Source: a virus
DNA: 64,000 bases
Direction: 5' to 3' (one strand)
IMG/VR virus record: IMGVR_UViG_3300021959_006010
Coordinates: 62,001-126,000 of that record
The notes under the pieces: generated by a model
The model's database searches: none
Told to the model about the DNA's origin: nothing
Seen by the model: only the letters and a program-made list of their open reading frames with translations
Shown: piece by piece, positions 1 through 8,793 of the stretch
Layout: each line of letters starts with the position of its first letter
How positions within the stretch are numbered: the first letter of the stretch is position 1
Made by a program: the position numbers and the translations under genes

Positions 1-223
1 AAGCTAAAGATGCAAGCACTGGTTCTTCGTCAACTGTTGTCACGGTATAACAAAGTGTATTATTTTTTAAGTTTTCGTCTATAACATAGTTAGGAGATCT
101 TAACTGATCAGACTTTGCTACTTCTTTAAAAATGTAAATAATTTCTTCAGAAGGAACTTCTGTTGTAAAGGTATTAGAATTACCATCTAGCTTTTCGTAT
201 AGTTTTAAAGGTTTGAATCTCAT
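1..223 (-). CDS. Unknown protein, N-terminal 74 residues (runs off window)
   Basis: The reading frame is open from an ATG (complement of 221-223) to the left edge, so only the N-terminus is visible. It begins MRFKPLKLYEKLDG and has no motif I recognise. The start overlaps the TGA of the upstream gene as ATGA, the coupling used throughout this window, which supports it as a real gene. The function is unknown. Confidence 0.6.
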   Translation of the reverse strand, partial: MRFKPLKLYEKLDGNSNTFTTEVPSEEIIYIFKEVAKSDQLRSPNYVIDENLKNNTLCYTVTTVDEEPVLASLA

Positions 224-936
224 AATGTAAACTTGTTTGATTTTTGGAATAGTCTTTTTCTTGCTTTCAGTAAAATATTTTCGTCTGCTACTTTTAGTTC
301 TAACGGAATTTTTTCTTTACGCACTGGTACTAATTGACACAGAGGAGTTCCTGCAGGAATAGTTACACGACCTTTTGTTGTGTGCCAAAACATATGTATA
401 TTAAAGTCACTTTGAAATCCTTCGCATTTGCCAGGACATGCTGTAAATTTTGGATCGTCATCATAGTAGACAGGAAGGATTTGTAATTCATATCCTTTAG
501 GAATATCAAAACTATAAGGTATAAACACTTTAAAAATATGATTATGATAATTTCCTGTAGGTATCTTCATTGGACCTTTATTTGTATCAAATGTAGTAAT
601 TAACGGGTGTTTAAAATCTATAGTATCGAGAAACTCTTTTAGATTAGTTGGATAAAATATTTCAAATTTATCTCCGTCTGTTTCTATTGTAAAGTCATGC
701 CAAGTAGTAGCTATGTAACCAGATTCCATTACATTACGCACACCTGGACACTTTGCTACACTAATAGTACTTGCTCTGCCGTCTGTGACCTTCTTGTATT
801 TTTGAAACGCTGTAGCACACTGTTTGACCCATTTACGCTTATAATCGCGAGCCGGGTAAATAGGGTACTCGTCTGTAATAGCAGTTGCTTCGCTATAAAA
901 TTTAACGCTAGGCTTTTTCAGAAAGGGTATATTCAT
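220..936 (-). CDS. Conserved phage protein of unknown function (238 aa)
   Basis: A soluble protein of 238 residues with no signal peptide or membrane segment. Its C-terminal part (IPAGTPLCQLVPVRKEK) vaguely resembles DUF6065-type proteins, but this is a weak memory-based match. Two cysteines near residue 168 (CPGKCEG) might bind metal. Its start overlaps the end of the upstream radical SAM gene by 29 bases and its stop overlaps the next gene, so the three are probably co-transcribed. It may work with the radical SAM protein, but nothing in the sequence shows how. Confidence 0.75.
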   Translation of the reverse strand: MNIPFLKKPSVKFYSEATAITDEYPIYPARDYKRKWVKQCATAFQKYKKVTDGRASTISVAKCPGVRNVMESGYIATTWHDFTIETDGDKFEIFYPTNLKEFLDTIDFKHPLITTFDTNKGPMKIPTGNYHNHIFKVFIPYSFDIPKGYELQILPVYYDDDPKFTACPGKCEGFQSDFNIHMFWHTTKGRVTIPAGTPLCQLVPVRKEKIPLELKVADENILLKARKRLFQKSNKFTL

Positions 937-2569
937 AATCGTATGCTCTTAGTGATTTTCTAAACGGTGTTAATTTACGTCCTAGTTCGTCTTGTGCTTG
1001 CTCAAAATTTTCTGCAACATACATTAGTTCGTCTGCCCTAAACATTGTATGGAACCAGTAACGTATTGCTCCTGTGCTACGTATTTTACCCTCGACCATT
1101 GCTTCTCGCCAGTGTGTTCGATGTTCTTCCACACGAGCCTTCCAAAATGGCATTTTGTCTAAGTTGTCAAAAAACTCAAGTATTTCGGCACTTGGTTTTA
1201 AAATATCAGTTAACAATTTTGTGTTATTAAATGTATTCATCCACCAAGTATAATCGTACATTGTTAACAGATCTTCTGTGCTAAAACTAAAACAACTGTT
1301 TATAAGATCTTTTCTTACAATATTTGTTTTATCTTGTTTAGTATCAAAATCTTCAAATATTAAATCTCTGTTTCGGTGATAGAATTTATTTGATGTTTGA
1401 TAGATATTATCTCTGTATGCATATGCATGATGTACTTGTAGTTCGTAATCTTCTCTATGGTTTAACAAAAGCGGCATATTAGGAACTGCTTCTAATGCAT
1501 GGAACGCCTGTGTCTCAACACCATGTCCGAAATCTTTGTCTAGTGTGTATAACCAACTTTCAGGTGTTTCTCCCGGAAGACCGAGAATAAGTTCACTGTG
1601 ATAAGGAATGTTATTTTCTTTATAATAGTTGAGAAGATATTCTAGTTGTTCTGTTTTAATATTACTACGGTCATTATATGCAAGAGTTTTCTTACTCCAA
1701 CTTTGAATACCTAATTTTAATGGTGTCCAATGTCCGCTTTCTGCTGCAAAATTATCTTTAAAAAATATTTTACTAATTTCAGGTACATACTTAACACTAT
1801 TTTTAGCAGTGCCGCATAGACTAATAAACACATCATCACGCTTGTGATCACGCATATACTTTGTCATGTCTAGATCACGCTCATACATTCCCCAATTTGC
1901 ATCTATAATTTTAACACCAGTAATTGACTCGCTTTTTAAAAGTTTATCTATAGTCTGATAGTTTACATCGTTGTCATATTTGCTAACAACACTACCTGTA
2001 GCATCGCCCCAGTCGCAATAAGCACACTTAAAAGGACAGCCTCTGTTTGTTTCTAGTACACCTACAAATTTTTCGTCTGTGCTATTTAGAAACTTATCTA
2101 GTGTTCCGTCAAGATACGGAATAGGTGTTCCGTAACGATACTTACCATCCTTTTGTAGCTTATACCATTTTTGTGTAAAGTTGGGATACTCTTTAAGTAA
2201 TTGCAGGAAAATTTCTTCACCACTGCCCGCAACGAATACATCTACCCAAGGACGCTCACCTTCGTATTCTAACCATTCAGTTGGAGTTACTGGAATATTT
2301 GGTCCACCATAGATAATAACACAATCGGGATTGTTTCGTTTGTGCTCTTCTGCAATTTTGTCTACGTGATCCTGACTCCATACATATACAGTAAGACCTA
2401 AAATGTCTACTGTTGAATCTGGAATGTCCTCGTACTTGTAAATTGGATCAATAAACTCGCATTCAGGAGCATTATCGCTATTTTTAATATATGATTCTAA
2501 TAGAGCAGAGCTATACGGAATATAAGGAAGACTTCTCGGAATACTAAAAGACCCCATTTGAATCTTCAT
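908..2569 (-). CDS. Radical SAM protein with B12-binding-type N-terminal domain
   Basis: 553 residues. Residues 1-130 resemble the cobalamin-binding half of B12-dependent radical SAM enzymes (ILGLTVYVW and YGGPNIPVTP segments), although the DxHxxG cobalamin ligand motif is not evident. The radical SAM domain follows, with the 4Fe-4S motif C178-x3-C182-x2-C185 (RGCPFKCAYCDWG) and the LGLPGETPES loop near residue 330. Such proteins use S-adenosylmethionine to generate a 5'-deoxyadenosyl radical; the substrate cannot be told here. An AGAGG lies about 9 bases before the ATG. It starts 2 bases after the desaturase gene, so a shared transcript and a link to lipid or sugar modification are possible. 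Confidence 0.85.
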   Translation of the reverse strand: MKIQMGSFSIPRSLPYIPYSSALLESYIKNSDNAPECEFIDPIYKYEDIPDSTVDILGLTVYVWSQDHVDKIAEEHKRNNPDCVIIYGGPNIPVTPTEWLEYEGERPWVDVFVAGSGEEIFLQLLKEYPNFTQKWYKLQKDGKYRYGTPIPYLDGTLDKFLNSTDEKFVGVLETNRGCPFKCAYCDWGDATGSVVSKYDNDVNYQTIDKLLKSESITGVKIIDANWGMYERDLDMTKYMRDHKRDDVFISLCGTAKNSVKYVPEISKIFFKDNFAAESGHWTPLKLGIQSWSKKTLAYNDRSNIKTEQLEYLLNYYKENNIPYHSELILGLPGETPESWLYTLDKDFGHGVETQAFHALEAVPNMPLLLNHREDYELQVHHAYAYRDNIYQTSNKFYHRNRDLIFEDFDTKQDKTNIVRKDLINSCFSFSTEDLLTMYDYTWWMNTFNNTKLLTDILKPSAEILEFFDNLDKMPFWKARVEEHRTHWREAMVEGKIRSTGAIRYWFHTMFRADELMYVAENFEQAQDELGRKLTPFRKSLRAYDYEYTLSEKA

Positions 2570-2571
2570 TT

Positions 2572-3216
2572 TTAATTACCTCTTACAAATAATTTTTCAG
2601 CAAGCCATCCGCCAGTATCCCATTTGTGCAAACGAACACGCTTTGAATCTTTATGATGCTCTCTATGATATCCTTCGCCTGCTATAAAAAAGTTAAGCCA
2701 AGGTACATTTGCTCCGCCGTCTGTACGATGCCCGATTGTGTTTAACAAACCAAATCCTATTTTAGCAAATACAAATGGTATAGCAGCATATGCTAACCAG
2801 AAATAAGGACTAATCAAAAAACTGATAATATTATGAGCAAATAAGATTTTTACATGGTGTCTATGGAAAAACACTAATCTAGGGTTTGCAAACAAGTCTT
2901 TAGCATACTTAGGCGGAATACTAGGAATATCCCATGTAGTAAGCAATACCTTCCAAAAACCTACGTGTTTGGCACTATGTGGATCTTTTTCACTATCACT
3001 GTGATGATGATGCATTCGATGACTTGCTATCCATCCAATTGGAGTTCTAATATACGCAACACTTAGCATAAACAATCCTACCCATTCAAACCAAACAGGA
3101 ACCTTAAATTGTTTATGACAATAATATCTGTGTAACAGAATACTTGCACCGAAGTGAGAAATAATCTCACTCCATACAATGCCTAAAAATATTGCTATTA
3201 GTAACTCGTAGGTCAT
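2572..3216 (-). CDS. Fatty-acid (acyl-CoA/acyl-lipid delta-9 type) desaturase
   Basis: A membrane di-iron desaturase of 214 residues. All three histidine boxes are present: HRYYCH at 29-34, HRMHH at 66-70 and HREHH at 184-188. Hydrophobic stretches lie at about 1-28, 44-62 and 124-160. These enzymes insert a cis double bond into an acyl chain using O2 and electrons from ferredoxin or cytochrome b5. The protein is shorter than the usual 250-300 residues but is not truncated at a catalytic motif. A 7Fe ferredoxin gene at 50.8 kb could in principle supply electrons, but that is inference. It has both an early-type and a late-type promoter just upstream. Confidence 0.92.
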   Translation of the reverse strand: MTYELLIAIFLGIVWSEIISHFGASILLHRYYCHKQFKVPVWFEWVGLFMLSVAYIRTPIGWIASHRMHHHHSDSEKDPHSAKHVGFWKVLLTTWDIPSIPPKYAKDLFANPRLVFFHRHHVKILFAHNIISFLISPYFWLAYAAIPFVFAKIGFGLLNTIGHRTDGGANVPWLNFFIAGEGYHREHHKDSKRVRLHKWDTGGWLAEKLFVRGN

Positions 3217-3240
3217 TATTACTCCATCATAGTTTAACTA

Positions 3241-3276
3241 TATTTATATTATACTATTACTCGAGAGTAATGTCAA
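3241..3276 (-). promoter_or_regulatory. Overlapping sigma70-like and T4-late-like promoters of the desaturase gene
   Basis: On the minus strand TTGACA (3276-3271) and TATAAT (3253-3248) are separated by exactly 17 bases, a consensus sigma70 promoter. Directly downstream, TATAAATA (3248-3241) is a perfect T4 late -10 element placed 25 bases before the ATG. The sigma70 spacer carries the inverted repeat TTACTC-TC-GAGTAA, a possible operator. This suggests expression in both early and late infection. Confidence 0.75.
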
Positions 3277-3288
3277 GAATTTATTTTA

Positions 3289-4587
3289 TTAAGTATTTAA
3301 ATTAACCCAAGATGCTCCGTCATAACCTTGGAATCTAGCAGCACCTGTGCCGTCATCGGTTAAGAACACCATCATTCCTGCTACTGGAGAAGCAATGGCT
3401 GCATCTCTAGCGGCTACATCAGCGTAAACACCAGGTTTAATAGCACCACCAACGTCTAATGTTGCTTGTGGCGTAAGTCCTGCACCAACAGATAGACTAC
3501 CATTGGTCCACGCTAGGAATTTGGTTATATCTGCTGTGTTAGCATCTGGATCGTTAAATAGAGCTATAAAATCTCTATTACCTTGTATAAGGCTAGTAGT
3601 TACAATACCGTTGATATCTTTTCTTGAAAATTGCAATCTACCATAAGTTAGATTACTACCACTTATATCAGCAGTTGAAGCTCTTATACTTTGGAATACA
3701 GATAGATTATCTGTACTTTCTACAGTTCCGTATACACTTCCTGGAGTCGGAGAAGTAATAGTAACATTTTGATTTAATGTTTGTAGACTGTCTGTAGTTA
3801 CAGAATTTGCTGTGATTGCTTTAGTAGTAGAATCAATTATAGTAGCTGCATCTGCTGCTATAACATTACCAGTTACATTACCAGTAACTCCACCGATAAC
3901 ATCACCTCTATATACAGGAGCAAGAATGCCATCTTTAACTTCAACTACAATAGTAGTACCGTCTGATGCATATATATCACCTGTTACACTACCTGTAACA
4001 TCACCTGTCATTGTTGTACTTACTACATTTGCAAAACTAGCAGTTGAAGTACCACCGACTATATTAAATCCGTTTAATTGTAGATCTGCACTTAAGGTAG
4101 GATTGTCATCATTTGCAAGATCGGCGTCGATAAATTCTAGGGTTCCGCCAACGCCTTGTGCTAATACTTGTCCTGCTAAACCTTGTACAACGTCAAGTTC
4201 TGCAACACCAACACTATCAGCTGGTATTGTTAACGCTGCTTGATCAGTCCATTGAAGGTTAGTACCGTCATAAAATAAGATTTGGTTTGTTGTTGGGTCA
4301 GGTCCAACATAGCCTATGTTTGCTAGTTGTACTTTAGTGTAAAGTAAATTTCCTGCTCCATCAGATCCTAATAATTGACCTGCATCACCTGCTGGGACAT
4401 TTAACTCACTCTCACCAACAGAATTTACTGGTATACTACCAATTGTTGATGTAAAATTTACACCACCCTGTGTCGAACCGTCACCGACGAATACTTGCTT
4501 TGTATCGGTTGTATAGACTAGTTCGCCTTCTTCGAACGTAAGCTGGATTCGCTCTGCATCAGTTCCTCGTCTTAGACGTAAAGCCAT
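3289..4587 (-). CDS. Fibre-like virion structural protein
   Basis: 432 residues. It begins MALRLRRGTDAERIQLTF and continues with a GELVYTTDTK...VFVGDG segment, the N-terminal module common on marine T4-like fibre and tail-associated proteins. The middle is low-complexity beta-rich sequence with V-TGDVTGSVTGDIY-type repeats. The C-terminal region (near 390-432: MMVFLTDDGTGAARFQGYDG) resembles a short chaperone- or receptor-type tip. Late promoter GATAAATA lies 35 bases upstream. The role is probably tail fibre or host attachment, but the exact position in the virion cannot be told. Confidence 0.8.
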   Translation of the reverse strand: MALRLRRGTDAERIQLTFEEGELVYTTDTKQVFVGDGSTQGGVNFTSTIGSIPVNSVGESELNVPAGDAGQLLGSDGAGNLLYTKVQLANIGYVGPDPTTNQILFYDGTNLQWTDQAALTIPADSVGVAELDVVQGLAGQVLAQGVGGTLEFIDADLANDDNPTLSADLQLNGFNIVGGTSTASFANVVSTTMTGDVTGSVTGDIYASDGTTIVVEVKDGILAPVYRGDVIGGVTGNVTGNVIAADAATIIDSTTKAITANSVTTDSLQTLNQNVTITSPTPGSVYGTVESTDNLSVFQSIRASTADISGSNLTYGRLQFSRKDINGIVTTSLIQGNRDFIALFNDPDANTADITKFLAWTNGSLSVGAGLTPQATLDVGGAIKPGVYADVAARDAAIASPVAGMMVFLTDDGTGAARFQGYDGASWVNLNT

Positions 4588-4621
4588 TCTTATAACTCCT
4601 AGAATTGTTATTTATTATTAG

Positions 4622-4629
4622 TATTTATC
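4622..4629 (-). promoter_or_regulatory. T4-late-like promoter element GATAAATA
   Basis: GATAAATA on the minus strand, 35 bases before the ATG of the fibre-like gene. It is one of a recurring family before structural genes in this window. It differs from the T4 consensus TATAAATA by the first base. Confidence 0.6.
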
Positions 4630-4637
4630 CTTTGATG

Positions 4638-4958
4638 CTACTTCTTCTTTTTAAGAAAAATACGAGTTTGTTCAGTAATATCTCTTTTTACCTTCTCAAC
4701 ATCTAGCACAAAACTAACTCCAGAAATTACATCTTCGTACTCACTAAACAAGTCGTCAAGAGATTCTTCTAAGTCATCAAGAATCTCTTCTGTATTTTCT
4801 GTATCAGCTAAATTAACATCAATCACCCAAGTTTTGTCATCCTCAAAAGTAACTTCGATTTGTCGAAGATATTCTATCGGAACAACATTTACGTCAACAT
4901 CATTTAGTACTTCAGGCCATTTGTCTATAATGTCTTTAGGAAGTCTATTCTTTGACAC
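4638..4958 (-). CDS. Conserved phage protein of unknown function, acidic (106 aa)
   Basis: 106 residues, rich in Asp and Glu in the middle (EEILDDLEESLDDLFSEYED) with a basic tail ending KKKK. There is no membrane segment. It overlaps the upstream gene by 14 bases and precedes the fibre-like gene. It looks like one of the small proteins conserved beside structural genes in marine T4-like phages, but I cannot name it. Confidence 0.75.
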   Translation of the reverse strand: MSKNRLPKDIIDKWPEVLNDVDVNVVPIEYLRQIEVTFEDDKTWVIDVNLADTENTEEILDDLEESLDDLFSEYEDVISGVSFVLDVEKVKRDITEQTRIFLKKKK

Positions 4959-5580
4959 TCTCTTGGGTCTTTGATTTGGCTGTTCTCTTTTTAGTCGGAA
5001 CTAGCTCTTCTGCTTGTTCTCTAAGTCTTTTTGCTTCTTTGAACAAAGCATCTGCTTGAGAACGATACTGTGCTGCCAAGTCTTCGTCAGTTAAAACACC
5101 GTCTGTCGCCGTTTGTACGGGCTCTACAGCAGGTGTTGTACTTTCTGTAGTCTTCGGTGCATTTTCTGTTGTTTGAGCTGTTGCTGTTAAATTCGCACTT
5201 AAAGCTAAATCTGCAACGGTAACACCTTTTTGTTCTGCAACCAAATCATTTAATTGTTTTAGGTTAATAGCACTCTGAGAGTTAGGAATCATGTCAACAT
5301 CAGAACTTTTATATTTTACAATCTTTCCGGTACGATGGAATTGTGTCAACATATTACGGCCATCTGGCAATGTTGTTCTTGCCATTGCTTCGCCTAGTTC
5401 GTATGCAGTTTGACCTGTATTTGATTCTACAAGTTTCATAAGTGTGTCGTGTTGATCGGCATCTAATGTTTCGGGATGTACAACTAGGCAACTTTCAGGA
5501 TCGCCTGGGACGACCCTGTAAGCTACAATTAGTTTACGGTTATTAGATGCTAAACGACCAACATGCTTTAGATCGGGCAT
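4945..5580 (-). CDS. Conserved phage protein of unknown function (211 aa)
   Basis: The first 110 residues form a folded-looking domain (MPDLKHVGRLASNNRKLIVAY). About 120-165 is a Thr/Ala/Pro-rich linker, and the C-terminus is a helical Lys/Glu-rich segment that probably forms a coiled coil. The next gene upstream ends one base before this ATG, so the two are co-translated. I recognise it only as a type found in marine myoviruses; its function is unknown. Confidence 0.75.
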   Translation of the reverse strand: MPDLKHVGRLASNNRKLIVAYRVVPGDPESCLVVHPETLDADQHDTLMKLVESNTGQTAYELGEAMARTTLPDGRNMLTQFHRTGKIVKYKSSDVDMIPNSQSAINLKQLNDLVAEQKGVTVADLALSANLTATAQTTENAPKTTESTTPAVEPVQTATDGVLTDEDLAAQYRSQADALFKEAKRLREQAEELVPTKKRTAKSKTQESVKE

Positions 5581-5581
5581 A

Positions 5582-5878
5582 TTAATCTCCTAGTACTGTT
5601 TGCTCCGCAACTGATTGCGAAGTAGCTTCGGCTGCTGTAGCTTCTGGTGCATCAGCAGTTGCTTCTTCTGATGCTTTCTGTTGTGCCGCTACAGCGTTTA
5701 GAAATGTTTCTAATTTTGTGTACGTTGTACCAACAGTAGTCATTTCGTTAGGCTTAAATGCGCCACGCTGACTTGCTACATCAATAATTACTTTTAGTGC
5801 ATTTAGATCCTGTACAGTTAGTTCTGCTGGTGCAGCCTGTGTTGCTTCAGTTTCTGGTGCAGTTGTTTGCTCGCTCAT
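5582..5878 (-). CDS. Conserved small phage protein with disordered ends (98 aa)
   Basis: A central helical segment of about 45 residues (VQDLNALKVIIDVASQRGAF) is flanked by Ala/Glu/Thr-rich, probably unstructured ends. The same central phrase occurs in small proteins of marine T4-like phages, where no function is known to me. A good AAAGGAG Shine-Dalgarno precedes the ATG. It is adjacent to the 211-residue gene, which also has a low-complexity tail. Confidence 0.75.
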   Translation of the reverse strand: MSEQTTAPETEATQAAPAELTVQDLNALKVIIDVASQRGAFKPNEMTTVGTTYTKLETFLNAVAAQQKASEEATADAPEATAAEATSQSVAEQTVLGD

Positions 5879-5916
5879 ATTTTACTCCTTTTGTATAATT
5901 ATATATGCGATGTTAT

Positions 5917-6198
5917 TTACTTATATTTTAAATGTGGACAAGCTAGCATAAAGTAGCTAGCTTCTTTTGGATCTTCAAATCCAATTTTTATAACACTTAC
6001 AATTTTGTTATCACTATCTATGTCAATGCTTTTACCGACGTAGTATCTTCCTTTTAAGTGTTCGTCAATCCAATTAGACATACTGTCTTGTATATTATAT
6101 ATCATAGGTTGACTTAAAACTTCAAAATGTGGAGGTAAGTACTCTGACTTCCGCAGATTAAAAAATTCCAAAGGATTTGGTTTTTTATTTTTTATCAC
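5917..6198 (-). CDS. Small phage protein of unknown function (93 aa)
   Basis: 93 residues, soluble. The N-terminus is basic (MIKNKKPNPLEFF), and the C-terminal half has alternating hydrophobic beta-type sequence (IVSVIKIGFEDP). It overlaps the end of the VWA gene by 4 bases (ATGA), so it is probably translated with it. I do not recognise the family. Confidence 0.7.
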   Translation of the reverse strand: MIKNKKPNPLEFFNLRKSEYLPPHFEVLSQPMIYNIQDSMSNWIDEHLKGRYYVGKSIDIDSDNKIVSVIKIGFEDPKEASYFMLACPHLKYK

Positions 6199-7523
6199 GC
6201 AGCTTCCTCATAATGTGCAGTCTGACCAAATGGTGCTTGTAGCTCTTTATTGTGATTAGAGTGTATCACAAACACTGTGTCACAGTAATCTGGATCTCCC
6301 CATGAGTCCCAAGCATACCCGTCTGTAAACATTAGAAACTTCTTAGGCTGAATGTCTTGTTCTTTCATATAAGTCCAGTTTGCCATAAAGTCAGTACCGC
6401 CACCACCGTGGATTTCGTAGTCAAGTAGATCTTCGCCACCATCGGCAGTATAGTCTTGTTCGTTGTAAACGATAGTATCAAAACACCAGATCTTAATTCG
6501 ATAGTCTTTGTATTCTTCCATAATACCTTTAACTTCGCCTAAGAAATCTTGTGCTTGATCGTTGCCAATCGAACCGCTCATGTCTAGTGCAATACAAATG
6601 TCAATTGTTTCGTCAAAGTTCATGCCTGGCAAAATAGCACCTGTGTGCCAGCCTTTGCGTGACGGACGACTAAATGTGTAATCGTTCTTAATAGTTGACT
6701 GAATTTGTTGACGAAGAATCTCACGCCAATTCATCTTAGGCTCTGTAAGCTCTTTAATCATGCGTTGGATTTCGCCTGGTACATTACCTGCGCCTGCACT
6801 TTGAGAAGCTGAAATCATAGCTTCTTTAAGTTCGTCTCGAATCTCACGTAGTTCTTCTTTAGAGTATTTAGGACGACCTTTGCCTTTACCTTCACCTTCT
6901 TTATCAGCGTCATCAGCACTGTTTTCGCCGCCGTCACCGGACTCCCAGTCGTAATGCTCGTCAAGCATTTCGCCTAGTTGCTCCATAAATTCTTCGCCGT
7001 TCTTTTTAGCTTGTTCGAATAAGTCATCATATACTTGTTCTGATGTCCAGTCGTTATATTTAAAGTCTTGGAAACAATCAACAATTTTGGGTTTTTCGCC
7101 AATACGATCACGGACAAGCAAATTGTTTACAATATAATCTGCGGCAATGTTATAAAGCATAGGATTGCGATCTTCGCGGCGTGTTAAGTGATCAAATACG
7201 CAGTGCAAGATTTCGTGCGCAATAACAAACTCAATTTCTTTATTTGTCATTGCATTAAAGAACTGAGTGTTATAATAAAGATTACGTCCGTCTGTTGCCG
7301 CAGTCATGCACCAGTCGTCGCAGTTTTGAATTTTAAGTCGAGTAGCAAGATTGCCAAAGAACGGATGACGCAATAGCAAACCTACTCGTGCAGTAATTAC
7401 ACGATCGTGTACGTCTGCTCTCATTTTTTCAAGAGCTTCGCCTACAATAGTGGGATCAGGTTCCCAATTTTTAAGTTTAGTTTGAGTTTCTTTTGCAGAC
7501 ATGTGCATTGCTACATCTAACAT
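6195..7523 (-). CDS. Metallopeptidase-like plus VWA domain protein (DUF2201-type), MoxR partner
   Basis: 442 residues from the preferred ATG, which has AAAGGG about 8 bases upstream. A longer start at 7541 would leave a leader of only about 7 bases from the promoter. The N-terminal half has a zincin motif H-E-x-x-H (HEILH, residues 103-107). The linker at 195-225 is Asp/Glu/Gly/Lys-rich. The C-terminal half is a von Willebrand A domain with a MIDAS DMSGS at 314-318 and GGGGTD later. This is the architecture of putative metallopeptidase/VWA proteins that pair with MoxR AAA+ ATPases, and such an ATPase lies directly upstream. A metal-dependent chaperone-like or maturation role is likely; the target is unknown. 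Confidence 0.85.
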   Translation of the reverse strand: MLDVAMHMSAKETQTKLKNWEPDPTIVGEALEKMRADVHDRVITARVGLLLRHPFFGNLATRLKIQNCDDWCMTAATDGRNLYYNTQFFNAMTNKEIEFVIAHEILHCVFDHLTRREDRNPMLYNIAADYIVNNLLVRDRIGEKPKIVDCFQDFKYNDWTSEQVYDDLFEQAKKNGEEFMEQLGEMLDEHYDWESGDGGENSADDADKEGEGKGKGRPKYSKEELREIRDELKEAMISASQSAGAGNVPGEIQRMIKELTEPKMNWREILRQQIQSTIKNDYTFSRPSRKGWHTGAILPGMNFDETIDICIALDMSGSIGNDQAQDFLGEVKGIMEEYKDYRIKIWCFDTIVYNEQDYTADGGEDLLDYEIHGGGGTDFMANWTYMKEQDIQPKKFLMFTDGYAWDSWGDPDYCDTVFVIHSNHNKELQAPFGQTAHYEEAA

Positions 7524-7554
7524 TATTACGCCCTTTGTCATTTTCTATACAAGT

Positions 7555-7583
7555 ATAATAGCATTATTTAACAGTTTTGTCAA
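7555..7583 (-). promoter_or_regulatory. Sigma70-like promoter of the VWA gene
   Basis: TTGACA (7583-7578), 17 bases, TATTAT (7560-7555) on the minus strand. It lies between the terminator of the MoxR gene and the VWA start, so the two partner genes have separate promoters. Confidence 0.72.
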
Positions 7584-7587
7584 CCAG

Positions 7588-7622
7588 AAAAAAAGAAAGT
7601 GAGCAGTTTCCTGCTCACTTTC
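7588..7622 (-). terminator. Rho-independent terminator after the MoxR-type ATPase gene
   Basis: A perfect 12-bp stem (GAAAGTGAGCAG paired with CTGCTCACTTTC) with a 4-base loop, followed on the minus strand by seven T residues. It sits 9 bases past the stop of the ATPase gene and is the clearest intrinsic terminator in the window. Confidence 0.93.
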
Positions 7623-7630
7623 GTATCACC

Positions 7631-8710
7631 TTAAGCTTGCTGGGCAGCCTTAATGTAATGTCCATACTTGTCGTGGAACTCGTCAAAGCATTCGACTTCG
7701 TCAGGATCAATTGGCAATGAGTATTGAGTAAGGGCAAGTTTAATACCCATTACAACTAGTTCAGTTTCAAAGTTATCCATTGCAAAGCGCAAGAAGTTGT
7801 TAACTTTGTCATCGAACTTTTTATCACCTTTATCGCATGCTTCTTTGAGCTCGTAGCAAAGAGAAACAGTTAAGGAATACATAGCACTGATTTCTTTTGT
7901 TTTAAGCTCTTTGACCTTACCAACAAGAATGTCACTAGGATTAGGCATTTGACCAGCTACTTTACGGTGAGCCATAAACTTAACAGCAAGTCCTTCGCCT
8001 ACAGATCCTGCAACAAGATCAGTAGTTGTCTCGTCGTCTAATTGATCTTCAATTAGTTCTGAAACAAACGACCATGAGCGAGGTGTTGCAAATGAGCGGC
8101 TTGGAGATTTAGGATCGAACGTATACAAATCACCTTTGCTAAACTGTAAGAAACCAACAACATCTTTGTGGATTTTGTTGTCAACAGCCCACTGGAACCA
8201 GTCGTCAAAGTTTACAGCAAGTTCTAAGTGTACAAAGCGGTTTGCAAGCGGAGCAGGCATACGGTAAGTAACGCCTTTGTCTGCTTCGCGGTTACCTGCC
8301 GCAACAATAATTACATTGTCAGGCAGTACGTAAGTTCCAACCTTGCGGTTAAGAATAAGTTGATAGGCAGCTGCCTGTACAGCAGGCGCCGCTGAGTTCA
8401 TTTCGTCTAGGAAAAGAACGATGTATTCGTGTTTTGATGCTAGTTCTGCATCAGGCAATTCTGCCGGAGCACCCCATACCATTTTGCCCTGGTTGGCATC
8501 AAAGTATGGAATACCTTTAATATCTGTAGGTTCCCAAAGAGACAAACGAACGTCAATGACAGGTGCATTAATCGTGTCTGCAATTTGGTGTACAATATCT
8601 GATTTACCAATACCTGGAGGCCCCCAAAGGAAAATCGGACGCTTTTTAAGCATAGAATGACGAAGTGCTTTCTTTGCTTTATTCGGGCTTACTGTACGTG
8701 CTTCTGACAT
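7631..8710 (-). CDS. MoxR-type AAA+ ATPase
   Basis: 359 residues. Walker A GPPGIGKS is at 30-37 and Walker B LFLDE ends at 102-103, with an Arg-containing sensor region (MPAPLANRFVHLEL) after it. MoxR ATPases act as chaperones that remodel or insert cofactors into partner complexes, usually with a VWA-domain protein; that partner is the next gene downstream. It has its own sigma70-like promoter, an AAGGA ribosome site and a strong terminator, so its expression is insulated from the VWA gene. The substrate cannot be inferred. Confidence 0.9.
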   Translation of the reverse strand: MSEARTVSPNKAKKALRHSMLKKRPIFLWGPPGIGKSDIVHQIADTINAPVIDVRLSLWEPTDIKGIPYFDANQGKMVWGAPAELPDAELASKHEYIVLFLDEMNSAAPAVQAAAYQLILNRKVGTYVLPDNVIIVAAGNREADKGVTYRMPAPLANRFVHLELAVNFDDWFQWAVDNKIHKDVVGFLQFSKGDLYTFDPKSPSRSFATPRSWSFVSELIEDQLDDETTTDLVAGSVGEGLAVKFMAHRKVAGQMPNPSDILVGKVKELKTKEISAMYSLTVSLCYELKEACDKGDKKFDDKVNNFLRFAMDNFETELVVMGIKLALTQYSLPIDPDEVECFDEFHDKYGHYIKAAQQA

Positions 8711-8759
8711 AGTATATTCCTTGTGTTTGGATCAGTGCTTAATTTCTTACTATACATAT

Positions 8760-8787
8760 ATAATAACATCATTAGAGCAAATGTCAA
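8760..8787 (-). promoter_or_regulatory. Sigma70-like promoter of the MoxR-type ATPase gene
   Basis: TTGACA (8787-8782), 16 bases, TATTAT (8765-8760) on the minus strand, about 50 bases before the ATG. Confidence 0.68.
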
Positions 8788-8793
8788 CCGTTT

